Shown one piece after another: positions 1 to 11,600 of a stretch of 64,000 nt of DNA. Numbering within the stretch: position 1 is the first letter of the stretch; the number at the start of each line of letters is the position of its first letter. The translations under genes and the position numbers were made by a program. The DNA is from Climacium dendroides (taxonomy: Eukaryota; Streptophyta; Bryopsida; Hypnales; Climaciaceae), in contig OX467083.1 of assembly GCA_950106755.1 (NCBI GenBank), positions 48,188,555-48,252,554 of the forward strand, written 5' to 3'. Below the pieces are notes generated by a model that did no database searches, was not told the DNA's origin, and was given only the letters and a program-made list of their open reading frames with translations.

Positions 1-214
1 AAGAACTACCTTTCTATTCACTACTTCCTACTTTCTTGCTCACTGCTTTTGGACATGTGTCATAACCATATTAGTCACAACTTTGAAAATGAAAAAAAAA
101 TGGAAAAACAAAAAACAAAAACATTCCAAGCTTGAGTTCTAGTTGAAGGTTGGAAATAGCATATCCTAGAGGTTGGGTATTGGGCATAGTTGACAATTGG
201 TGCCTCAACCTTAA
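1..214 (-). repeat. Partial TTAA-ended element, family H
   Basis: The end near 201-214 reads GGTGCCTCAACCTTAA, close to the terminus of the complete H copy at 22895-23293. Bases near 20-60 match, as reverse complement, that copy's internal part around 23040-23080. The rest lies before the window. No coding capacity is seen. Confidence 0.5.
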
Positions 215-485
215 CATATCTCAGTTACAAACACAGTCATTGATTTCATGTAAATTATGGATATTGTAGTAGAGCCACCCATAATTGACCAAATAATCAA
301 TTGTCGCCATAATCTGGGGTAGTTCATGGCGAAACAAATATTTTCAAAGGTGGAGAGATAGAAATGATGGGAATTGCTAAAATTTGATAATTTTATTGCT
401 TGAACTCAAAATTACTATGAAATTTGGAAGGCAAAAATTAGTCTGGATCCATATCCAATGTGTAGACTATTCCAAAATTACTCAT

Positions 486-716
486 TTAATCTCTAAATGA
501 CAAATTGGTGACCGTGGAAATCATCTATTTTGATACCAAAGGAATCATTGGTCTAAAAAAAATCCAAAAGCACTCATTGGAAGTCAAAGTATTGTAGAAG
601 ATTTCCCCTTTTCACACAAAATTTTGAGGATGAATAGTTGCATTTTTGTCCTACACTAAAAGATTTTTTATCATCCATCAAACACCAAACATCTGTCTGG
701 TCCTTTAAAGATTAAG
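486..716 (+). repeat. TTAA-ended miniature element, family E copy 1
   Basis: A non-coding element of about 230 bp. It shares internal landmarks (GTGGAAATCATCT; CATTGGAAGTCAAAGTA; GGATGAATAGTTGCA) with copies at 22585, 40120 and 51836-52291. Its ends, TTTAATCTCTAAATGA and the complement of TTTAAAGATTAAG, are degenerate inverted repeats holding TTAA. It lies next to family B copy 1. Confidence 0.7.
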
Positions 717-720
717 AGAC

Positions 721-1173
721 TAAGGTAAAACAACCCATTGTGGTCTAAATTTGGAGTTTGGCCTCAGTCTATTGTTGAAGTTTTTCAATTTTTTCCCACT
801 TAAAGACAAGTGTGAGAAACAACAAGTGCAATTGAAACTATATTTTTTCAACAAAGTATGAATTTGCTAGGAATTTTCGAAGTGTTCATTGCATCATGAC
901 CCAAAAGAGTCTATAGACTACCCCATAACCAACAAAATTTGAACCCATAATGCTCATCTTACTATCTAATGTAGTCGCAATATTTTCTAACATAGAAGGT
1001 CAAAAAAGCTAATTCTTACAATGAATTTCACACTAAAAAGTTGGAAGTTCCTAATGAGGTCACTATTCACTCTATTAGTATCATGTAAGACATTGATTGT
1101 GGCCCAAATCTCACATTTTGAAAAAAACCCACAATGGGGTCATTTCCTAGGTGACCACTATGGGTTTACCTTA
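721..1173 (+). repeat. Inverted-repeat element, family B copy 1
   Basis: It starts TAAGGTAAAACAACCCATTG and ends in a diverged inverse (ATGGGTTTACCTTA). The 450-bp body aligns along its length with 44971-45471 and with the body of the copy at 38408. It is non-coding; a 65-aa frame inside recurs by homology in the 44971 copy but has no recognised product. It is probably a non-autonomous DNA transposon. Confidence 0.75.
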
Positions 1174-2109
1174 CTTCTTGTTCACTATGGCACTCCCAAC
1201 CAAACACATATGTCATGAAAAGAATGGAGGAATTGATGGGCAGAAATCAAAAATTCATGTTTGGAAACTACTTGAAGCCTCTCTTGAACTTCAAACACTC
1301 TAAAGTAGGAAGTTCAAACTACATTTGGGCATTTTGAACCGAGCTTGTAAAAATGCCATAAACTACACACAATGTATTTCATGTGGATGAGATTTTTTTA
1401 GTCCATCCATTTCCTTCTTCAACGAGTGATTACAAGGTACTAGTAGCCTCAAAAGAAGTATTGTGTATAGAACAATGTCCGAGGAGGAGGGCGTTTTGGA
1501 AAAGGGGGGGGGCTGATGAGGAGGTGCTTTTTTTTCCTCCAAAATATACATCAACAAGAGGCATTGGTCAACGTAAACTACTGCCAAATAACCACAATTG
1601 GATGAAGAATGGGTCCAAGATGAAAGTCGTGCATGAAAAATACGCAATCCGCAATTACACATGGAAAGTAGAAACCCATGTAATTGTGGGATTGCACCAA
1701 ATAACCTGCTCGTAAAATGAGCGGGAGGTTTGCTGGCAGTGGTTTATGCTGATCAACTTAATAAGCACTCACTGCAATTAGTAATTTTCAAACAATTAAT
1801 TACAAGTTCAAGGGATGCTGTATACTAAACTTTGATTTAGGGAGAGTAGTGCATAAGAAGAAAGCCATTCGTATTGCTTTTGAGAGTCATTTTGTCAATT
1901 CCAAGGCATGTTGTAATTCATTTCACCTGCTGCCTACGAACACAAATAGCGACCTACAAGCTTTTGACTTTGAACAATTGTGTGTAATGCATGTGGGGTT
2001 AGAAAAAATTCCAATTAAATTTGCTCATCACGTCTTGTTCATTTGTTTCTCTGCCAAAAGAAATTGAAACAATTCAGTGCACTCAACTCCTCACAAACCT
2101 CTTTTTCTT
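1174..2109. other. AT-rich intergenic DNA, no recognised gene
   Basis: Overlapping short frames on both strands at about 1363-1715 have no recognisable domain. A G-run and T-run occur near 1500-1530. I see nothing else supportable. Confidence 0.5.
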
Positions 2110-2250
2110 TAAAGTAGTCTGCTCTTAAAGCGACCATTTAAACCTACCTAACTCATCATTGATAGTAATAGATATTTTAAGCAACATGTCGCTCATTCCT
2201 AGATAGGGGTTGCATTTAGAACATGGTCGCTTTTAAAACAGACTACTTTA
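2110..2250 (+). repeat. Miniature inverted-repeat element, family A copy 1
   Basis: The element is 141 bp. Terminal inverted repeats of about 27 bp run from TAAAGTAGTCTGCTCTTAAA, mirrored by the end GACTACTTTA with 2-3 mismatches. A second copy lies in opposite orientation at 52391-52521 and is similar throughout. Non-coding. Confidence 0.8.
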
Positions 2251-3164
2251 CATGGTCAACTTATGAGCTTCCTACCTTATTGATTGTTGATGGGGCTATG
2301 GTTGGTGACGGATGGCTTTACCTTAGTTTATATAACATTCATTCATTCCTACCGGATCTACTCTTTGTTTTTTTCAATTGAGGTAAACAAGTTAACTTAT
2401 CATATGTATAAGCAAATCCTCACCCTTGCGGTGTTGTTCCTCATGATTTGTGATGATTCCGTAAATCATGCACAAAGGGGCCTTGAAAAGGCTCTTTTAT
2501 GTGATGAATTTTCAGATTTAACTTATTAATAGGTGATGAGGTTGTTTGTTGCATCATAACACTATAAGAACTCCGTGTTTTTGTAAACTTCGTGTTTTTT
2601 AGGTCGATGCATTTTAATTCTAGAAGAATTTGAAAGCCCTTTGCAACCATATAATATATTATGAATACGATGGTATTTGACTAGAAACACATTGGCCAAA
2701 TATTATTTAGTACAAAGTAAATTAATGATCATGGTAGTATGTAAATAACAATGTATCACAATTCATATAGTAAACCACAATTGAAGAGTTATAAGGCTAA
2801 ATAAACATAGATTGTATAGAGGGACCCCAAGGGCTTTTCAAGGGTTAATTGACATCCTCAATTGAGATGGATGTCAACTTGGTAATTATGTTTGCCTTTA
2901 TTGTAGACATAAAAACAGATGGAAATCAATTAAAATGGGTCCACAAAACACACATGGGTTCATGTATTGGAAGTTCATTATTGGTAAGGTAAGCGACCCT
3001 ATTTGTGCTATGTAACTATTTGTGACACTCTACTAGGGTGCCCATTTCTGCCACCTTTTTGATCTAAAATGATTAATTGCAAGTTATGGTGAATTGAAAT
3101 TTAGGACAAATTATGTAGAGAGGGGATCGACAATTGGGAGAGGGGATCATAACAAGTATGCCTA
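2251..3164. other. AT-rich intergenic DNA left of the large transposon
   Basis: No frame here resembles a known protein. This is the flank into which the 12.8-kb element inserted. Confidence 0.5.
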
Positions 3165-3174
3165 CCTTGCATTG
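3165..3174 (+). repeat. Left target-site duplication
   Basis: CCTTGCATTG, identical and in the same orientation as 15991-16000. Nine to ten base pairs is the usual duplication length for Mutator-like elements. The sequences inward from both copies are mutually inverted. Confidence 0.85.
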
Positions 3175-3390
3175 CAACGACACTAGCACGTGAGCATGTG
3201 AGCATGAGCCTATGAGCGGTGAGCAGGAATTGTGTGAGCCTGAAGACTACAAATTTGAATCATGATATAATTTCTAATTTTTTTAGTTAAAAAATTAAAA
3301 AGATTGATTTTTTTTTAGCAAAGTTTATTTTTAGAAAAATATAACCTATTGCCACAGGACCCATGACCGTGGATTTAAAAGCCTAGAAAA
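3175..3390 (+). repeat. Left terminal/subterminal inverted repeat
   Basis: It begins CAACGACACTAGCACGTGAG and then has several spaced TGAGC hexamers (GTGAGC, ATGAGC). A conserved block with ACCGTGGATTTAAA lies near 3368. The right end, 15860-15990, carries the same order inverted. Iterated short motifs at transposon ends commonly act as transposase binding sites; that role is inferred here. Confidence 0.7.
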
Positions 3391-3722
3391 TTGGCGCTAT
3401 TGCAAGTTCGAATTTTATATCTAGGTTTATTGGTTTAAATCACGTTTTCAAAGTCAGTATTAGAATAGGCTTATAAAGTGAAAGTACAAATAATTAATCC
3501 AAAGGAAATTCTAAAATTGACAGAAAGACAAATGCAATGAAAATATCAAAAAAAATTCCACATCTTACAAATAGTAAAATATCTTTTCATTGCAACAAGG
3601 AATACATATTGAAATATAAATATAATACTTTGCAATATATGCAAATTTTAAAGATAATATATTGGTACTATAGATTTACTTCATATCATGCTAATACTCA
3701 TCAACTAACTTATTCACTAACT

Positions 3723-6700
3723 TCAATTGCACGTCTTGATGATTCCGGCAGCAACAAGTACTTGCTTAACTTCATCCAAACTGAGGGCGTGGATGAATGT
3801 GTCTATCTTGTAATCCAATTTGCAGAAGTAACGGAAGATGTAATAAAGATGTTTGCAGTTTATATACATACCACGCTTTCCAATTGAAGTTCCATTCATA
3901 CCTCCATAATGGGGACAAGTACAAGATGGAAAATTAGAAAGCGTGATATTATAAACCTTCTGGTTAGGTTCAGTACCAGACGAAAGTGTAATAATAGCAC
4001 CAAGTCCATGGTAAGGAAGGAAGTTCACCCCAGTGATACTTGCTGTAACATTCCTTGCACTTTCCCATTGATTGCGGTGATTTTCGGTGGGGGCTTTACT
4101 ACTCCGACGAACTTGCTTACCATTCCGAATAGAAGGAATTCTTTCAGCATGTGCCGGTCGAGGATGAGTCCACAACATAGGCTCAAATATCCTTGATGAG
4201 GTGAATAGCCGTCGAGGTGACATTGGAATGCTGGATTGCAAGCGAAATCCAGCTTCTTCAAACTCTATAATTTCGGTACGAGTAAGATTGGTACCAATAA
4301 GAACAGGCCAAATCTCAGGGATCTCAAGTCGAGTAAGAATATGGGAACGCTTAAGTCCCATGACACATCGTGCAATTTGGTCAGCACAAAACCAGAAATC
4401 CTCAGTTTGAACTGTTGTCCCCTTATACTATTACGGACCTCTAACAATAGACTCAAATAAAGAACACAAGATATACTCATAAACATACATGTTATCATAA
4501 GGGGCTCAAACCACCCGACCATAGAGAGAGATCAATCTATCAAAGATGATCTCCTCACCCCCAAGCTCCCCCTTATATACTATCAAATAAGACTATAAGT
4601 CCTTAATATAGACTAGGACTTCTTTTTCCTACTTTTGGCTTTCTAACCTTGTTTCTATCCAAAATTAGCCATTAAAGTAAAAGTCCTAGTTATCCTTTTC
4701 TAATCATATCTTGTCCTAATCTTTATCTTCTACTTGGAGTTATCTAACTCCAAGTTCCACATGCTTCTTCTTGTCTGGGAGTTGTTTAACTCCAATACAT
4801 TAGTCATCCAAGTGGAGTTGTCTAACTCCATTGCATAAATCCACCCTCTGGAGATCTCTATCTCCGGGCAATCCCTGTTTATCCACTAATGCACATTTCA
4901 TCATGAATTAGTCCATGATTCATAAATGCATTCATCCATCAAAGGTCATGACGTAAAGGTCATGACACAATCATACATTCGTTTATCTATCAATGCATTC
5001 ATCCATCCAAGGTTTGAAGGGTCACAAGGGTCATGACATATACTCACGCTTTTGCCCTCTATAAGTAGGGGCAGCAGTGGATAATCCATGCTTGACAATC
5101 AATAGCTTGCATTTGGCTTGTGTGTACTTCTGAATGGCATGACATTGTTTCCTTGACTTGTGTGAAATTCTCGCTATATGCCATTCTGATGTATCACAAT
5201 TGGTTTCTACAACAGATTGGGTATGGGGTAAAACTGTATTAGTTTCGACAACTACAGCCCCAAGTTGCACTCTACCAACAGCTGATCTGATTTGAACCCG
5301 AGGATGAGAGAAGTTTACTTTGTCAGGGCAATGAGAATCACCTTCAGAACCAATTGGAAGATCTAATTTCCTTTTGCTGGATCCAAATATTTCTTCACCT
5401 TCTAAATGTGGAATTCGAGTGTAGATGTCTTCCGCTCTAGGCATCTCACTAAGTACATCTGCAATTTTTTTTCCATCTCCAGATGCCACAGCCCTCTTCA
5501 ATTTCAAATCTTCTTTAGAGGGGCCTTTTCCAGAAGGGCCCCCACAAAGATAAGTCCTATAGTTGGTCATTTGCATGAAGGCTTGAACCCAGTCATCACA
5601 CGTGGCAACGAACAAATCAGATCCACACTTTCCTAAAGCTTGCATCCATTTGTTGTGCATTGTTTCAGCCAAATTGCATGTTGGAATATCTGCTAATTCT
5701 TCTACTGTCAAATTCTGCAAATATATTATTTAAATGAAGTCAGTCTTTGAAACATTGAGGATATAGGATAAAAAATAGGAAAAAAACAATGAAAGTAGAG
5801 ATCATACCGTATCCATGATTGCACCCCATTGATGATAGCGAAAGTGCCAAAATGCCAACCAATCCTCGAGTTCGCGAATAGCTGGTTCTAATGCAGCTCC
5901 AGAAGAATACCACCAAGCTTTGATTTCTAGATACATCTTATCTGCCTCAAACATTGATGTTGCATCCTTATACTGCCTGCAAAGTCGGATATGTTGTTTC
6001 TAAAACTCTTTGTTGATTAGTTTCTCCGTGTGCTTGTGCATGCTTGTCGCCCAATGGAACAAACAAGTCCTTTCACGGTCCACCATTGGAATAGATGGGT
6101 CCCTCGACCCATACACAATGCGAACTGCATTAAAGTTGGCATGAGCACTATCGCACATAAATCCCTTGAAGTTAGGATTTGACACTCCATTTTTTATCAT
6201 GACCTTATTCAAACAATGCCAAAAAATGATCTGGCCTTTAGTGCCCTCAGTTTGCATATCACATACAGCAATGGTCATGACTTTGCAATAAGAGGAATCA
6301 TAGACGTGGTAAGCAATAGTCGTCCATAATTTCACTCTCTTGACATGATCAAACATGATAAAACAATTTTCAAGGTTGCCGCCTGGTTGCATCCGTCGTA
6401 CAAGATCCACTCCACTTCCAGGTCCATCCACGAGCATCTTGAATAAATAGACCTTGTCTTGCCCTTGTCCTGGAAATACACTATCGTGGATATACTCCAT
6501 TTTGGCACGTCCCTTCATGTCTAGAATTCGATCAATCTCGCCTCCTCCTTTGTTGTTGCTTCGAAAAGAGGAAATGATGTTGCGTACATTGGGCGAGCTA
6601 AGGAGCTTGAACTTATCCATGACATTCTCTAATGCATCACCGTGAAGCATCTCCTTTGGTCCAGGCCCATCGTGAATAAGAAACGTGTCAAGAAATTCCT

Positions 6701-7949
6701 TACTTGCCGCCAAGGTGATGGCAGAAGTTTTGGTTGTTGGAGTCTTAGCTACTTCGTTAGCAATTAGCCCAGTAATTGCTTCAAGAGACTCTCTACATTG
6801 ACCATCAGTAACTGGATGTGAATGAACACCCAAATGGATGCATGCACGTGACAAATCTCCACTTCTGAGTACATAATAAATTCGCGAGTTACATAGACTA
6901 AGACAAGTAGGAGGTTGTCTGCAGACTTTACAGAGCACAGTAGAGTCAGGAGGAGGAATCTGACCTACACTAAAAGGATGTTTGGTGGTTCCAATCCACT
7001 CAGTTTCATTGCTTTTCAAAACTCGTGTGCGATAGTTACATTTCGTATTTTCACAAATCAAGTGTCCAATACAATGCGATTTTCTGAACTTCAAACCTAA
7101 GTCATTATGGATGTTTGATGTCATAGTGCGACACCATGCATGACCATCATATCGCTTGTCCATACCTTCCATGCCTCTAGCTCCACATGTAGATCCACGA
7201 CAAGGTGGCAGCTCGAAAAGAACATCCCCATCAAATCTAGATGAGAGGAATTGAACCTTCTGATAGTCAATGGCATCAAAATCAATTTGGGCAGGTTCAT
7301 TTCGTGATCCAGGCACTGAAGACAATTTGCGAAGGCATTCTAACACAGTTAAGGAATTGCCTTGATTGGGAGGGAGAGGGGGGCGAAAAAACACGGATGA
7401 TGTTGGACTACTAAGTGTACTACGGAAGATAGTAGGAATGGATGAATCTACCATACATGGAAAAACAACATTCGAAGAAGAAGGTTGGCAGACTTTCAGT
7501 GGCACCTCGCCTTCAGAATCGTTAGACAACTCAATTATAGGTTCTAGAGACTCGCGTTTGATATTGAACACAATTGTATTCTCAGAGCATCCACTACCTA
7601 AAGACTCCACTTTTACAGGACATGGTAATGGGTGTTCACCCTTGGAGTTATCAGAAGTAAGTTTCAATACTTCAGTTGAAGGTGGCAAGAGCTCCGACAA
7701 GAGACCATAAACTCTATAGCGCCTTGCAGGAAAAAGCCAATAGAATCCTTCATGATCACTACATCTTGACTGCAAGATAGACTCCTTAACAACACCGTGA
7801 TCTCCTTGGACTTCTTCTTCCACAATAATAGAAGAAGGGGTGAATCCAAACCGGACATGAAGGAGATGGGCAAGTACACGAACGAAACCTTGATTATCTA
7901 GTGGTAAAATAAATGAAACATCATGACCTTTAGCAACAATACTAGCCAT
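3723..7949 (-). pseudogene. MULE-type transposase with zinc-finger and SWIM domains, one in-frame TAG
   Basis: The exons are 7949-5808, 5714-5048 and 4411-3723. Splice phases agree, giving 1,166 codons including stops. Residues 285-380 hold paired Cys and a HLGVHSHPV motif, like WRKY/GCM1 or FLYWCH zinc fingers. The region from about 530 to 640 resembles a MULE catalytic core: candidate Asp in MFDHVK (534) and in GFMCDSAHANFNAV (600), followed by MVDRERTCLFHW. Exon 3 carries a SWIM finger (SCTCPHYGG, then YINCKHLYYIF). The start ATG opens a long uninterrupted frame facing the partner gene. Codon TAG at 6002-6000 interrupts exon 1, but the same frame continues with convincing protein sequence (CRQYKDATSM, WLAFWHFRYHQWG) to a good donor. 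The family call is strong; the exact zinc-finger class is uncertain. Confidence 0.8.
4640..5035. repeat. Palindromic GGAGTT...AACTCC repeats in transposase intron 2
   Basis: Intron 2 (5047-4412) carries about four palindromes around 4735-4875: TTGGAGTTATCTAACTCCAA, GGGAGTTGTTTAACTCC, TGGAGTTGTCTAACTCCA, and a diverged GGAGATCTCTATCTCC. Beyond them are short direct repeats (GGTCATGAC, CATTCATCCATC). Function is unknown. Confidence 0.7.
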
Positions 7950-8625
7950 AGTAAAGCATTAAGAAAATGGGGGGCAAGACGTAGTTTGAAGAAGCAAATA
8001 ATGAAGTTTGTAAGTGCAAGAGGTGTGAATATAAAGGAAAAAATTATAGGGGTTGTTCGAAATGAATGAAATTTTTTTCATGGATGTACTAGAATTTGAA
8101 ATTGGATTGATAATTTGAATGGTCATGAATAAATTTTATATGGAGATTTGATATAGAAGAAGGTATATTAATAGTAGGTGTAATGAAGTTGGGTAAGACG
8201 GCGTACTGTATGGCATCAATAAACGCATCACCAATAATAAATGGATTATAGTATAAAAGATATCAATATGTATTAGACCAAGTTGACAGAGTTACAACTG
8301 TCACTGACAATAGAAGATAAGCCGTCAAACATAATAGTTGATGATGACATATGACATATTTACAATTATAATTATATATCTAGTGATAGTCTGACAAGAT
8401 TAAAAAAATAGTGGTTGATGAAAATATGAATAGGAAAAAAAACTAGCTGTTATTGAATTATGAAATGAAAATATATCCTTATAAAGAGGAATTAGGGTTG
8501 TCTTATAGAATATGGAAGGTTGCAGGATATGAGGAAGTAGTAGATAGAAATGTAAGTTTGAAAGAGGGTGTGATGTAATATGGCAGACGTTGATATTGTA
8601 ATGCCTTGATAGTTGATTATTTCAA
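7950..8625. promoter_or_regulatory. Divergent intergenic region of the two transposon genes
   Basis: These 676 bp separate the two head-to-head genes and must contain both promoters if the gene models are right. The DNA is AT-rich with many TATA-like runs. I cannot single out a TATA box or start site. Confidence 0.45.
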
Positions 8626-11600
8626 ATGCAAGAGGATTTGCTTTCACCATCGTTAGTGGTTGACACTCTAGTTACACACAGGAAGAAGAGGAAGAAAAGT
8701 AGCTTTCGTTATTCAAGTAGAAGGCAATTGTTAAGGGTTAGAATGATTAGACGGTTGTCTCGAATTAGTACAGGTGATTTGTCAAGCTCAATGAGGAATT
8801 TAATATATGGAGATATAGTTCCATGTGAAGTAATAGAAGAGGATATTGTAGAGGTTGGGCGTATTTCTTGTGAAGGTCAACCAGAGATAGCTTCTATCTA
8901 TAGCGATTGTAATGAACACACTAACGAAGAAGAAAAAGATGAAGTAGATGAAGACACAGAAGAAGAGGAAGAACATCAACAAAAGCATCAACAATTAGCA
9001 CTACGAACATTGGAGTTGGAGATAGAACTTGAAGGTACAAACATAGAGGTATGTAAATAATTTCTTCAAGCAATGGTAAATTAGAAAGTATGTGAAATTT
9101 TTTTTGAGACACATTTGTAGGAACTTTATATGATTTTGTGCGTGTCGGAAGCACAATTCCAATGGTATATAGCACGTAAAAAACGGATGCATATTGAGTG
9201 TTTTACGGCTTAAAAACTAAAACAGCATCTTGGAATCTTGCCTGAAATCTTTAGAAACCGCAGATTTTTAGGCCAAATTTTGATTTTCAGCAGTTTTTGG
9301 CTTTTTTTGTAAAATTGCTCCAGTGTCCAAAAATTTTGGAAAAAATTAGGGGAAATCTGACCTGTAGAATATATGAGTACAAAAAATTTTGGCTCAAAAT
9401 CTTGAAAATTGAATAAGTTATTCAAAAGATTCCCTTGAGGTACATCTACCAATTTTATACTTGTTTTTTTTTTTTTTTTTTTGGAGACTTGTTTCAACCT
9501 AAACCTTGTGGTTTCAGCACACATTGTCTTTCAACTTTTGAAGGTATCAGAGGAAGAAGAAGCTTTCCCCATGGACGAAGGAGAGGCTATAGAGGAGGCT
9601 ACGGCGGAATCATCGCGACGATTTGAGCGTGGAGAAACGATGATTCAAGAAAAAGAGGGGACAGCAAGTGCGCCGAGTGAGTCAAATCCAGGTGCGTGCC
9701 TCATTTTTTTCCGTCTCTCCAGACCCCAGCCGTTGACGGCTACATTTTTTCCAATTCTATTTTGTTTTCAAAATTGCTTGGAATTGCCTTCATGTTTGTC
9801 TCTCCAATGGACAGCCATTGACGGTCACGCTTTTCTGAATTCCAGTTTAGGGTTTAGGGTGCTACAATTTCGTAGAGCCCTACAATTTTTTGAGCCTTCT
9901 TAAATCCGAGCCGTTAACGGCTCCGCTTTTCTGAACTGTAATTTAGGAATTAGGATGCTACGATTTTGTAGAGTACTATAATTTTTTGAGCCTTCTTAAA
10001 CTCTAGCCGTTAACAGCTACGCTTTTTTGAACTCAAATTTAGGAATTAGGGTGTTCCAATTTTGTAGAGCACTACAATTTCTTGAGCCTTCTTACACCCC
10101 AACCGTTGATGGCTATAGTTTTGAGATACACATTTGCTTCTACGAAACTTTAGGAATTTAGGCAAATGTTGAAATTTTTGGCTTCTATAGAACATTAAGG
10201 ATTTCATCAGATGCTGAAATCTTTGTGACTTTAGACCCCAGCCGTTAACGGCCATGCTTCCAGAGACATAAATTTCATGTCTATATATGCTACATTGCTC
10301 AATACTTGCCGAATTGGCAAATTCTAAAAATTTTCAGGACTTCATAGACCCCAGCCGTTAATGGCCATGCTTTTACAGACTTCAATTTTTTCCCAATGTA
10401 TGCTATCTATTTCAACAATTGCCAAATGCTGAAATTTTTCAGGACTTCATAGACCCCAGCCGTTGACGGCCATGCTTTTAGAGACTTTTATTCTTTTCCC
10501 AATGTATGCTACATTACTCAACATTTGTCAAATGCTGAAATTTTTCAAGACTTCATAGACCTTAGCCGTTGACGGCCATGCTTTTAGAAACTTCTATTTT
10601 TTTCCCAATGTATGCTACATTGCTCAACAATAGCCAATTTCTGAAATTTTTCAGGAATTGATCTAGCCGTTGACGGCCATGCTTTTAGAGACTTCTATTT
10701 TTTTCCCCAATGTATGCTACATTGCTCAACAATAGCCAATTTCTAAAAATTTTCAGGGCTTGATAGACCCCAGCCATTGACAGCCATGCTTTTCGAGACT
10801 TTAATTTTCTTCCCAATGTATGCTACATTGCTTATTTTATGCTGAAATTTTTAGACCTTCTTAGACCACATTCATTAATGATTTCTATACGAAATGGTAT
10901 ATATTATTGTACATACATGTAGACTAAAACTTGTTCTAATCGTCATGTGCACATTGTTCTTGACATGTTGACAGAAAGAAATCCACAAGCACAAGAAGCT
11001 GATGCCGCACTTCAACCTCTTTCTCAAGATGAACTTAAGTTACAATTGCATGGATTCTTGAAGAAGGAGACTGTGAATACTTCTTCTCGTCTTGAGCGGT
11101 TGAGGTATCAACCACGAGCTAAATTGAAAATCAATATTCCTTTATGTCATATGATATCTCTACCGGTGGTGAGGCCTTTCTTGAAGAATGATGTCATGAA
11201 TTTAGCTGCACACTTTGTTACTTGTGGTTATATGGAAGGAAATGGAGTTTTCTATGTTGCCTTGGAGAACAATGAGGGGAAGACAATAGATGTTACGGAT
11301 GAAATCATCAAAACATGGAGTCCAAACTGGGTGAGAGCAAATGCTGCATTTGAGAGAGAATTGCAAAATGATGAGGACCTCAAAGTTTTTTCTGGCAAGA
11401 TGTTTATAGGATGGGATGGCAACCATCGTTTGCAAGCATGGATGCCTCTTATCAACCGAGATCATGCGGACGACTTCCAATGGCATTATGCTGTTGAAAG
11501 TATCATTTTGGAGGTCAAAGGGGATGTTGCAACTATGTTGACAGCATTACATGAAGTCAATTGGTAAACCATTATATTTCTTGATTCCTTTTTATTTTAT

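Noticed and set aside
1363..1715. Overlapping frames of 99-110 aa on both strands
   Set aside because: No domain, homopolymer runs inside, and AT-rich repeat surroundings.
9721..10870. CRISPR-like array because of regular spacing
   Set aside because: The linkers are themselves repeated (not unique spacers), the motif is a 12-bp palindrome, and the context is a plant transposon intron.
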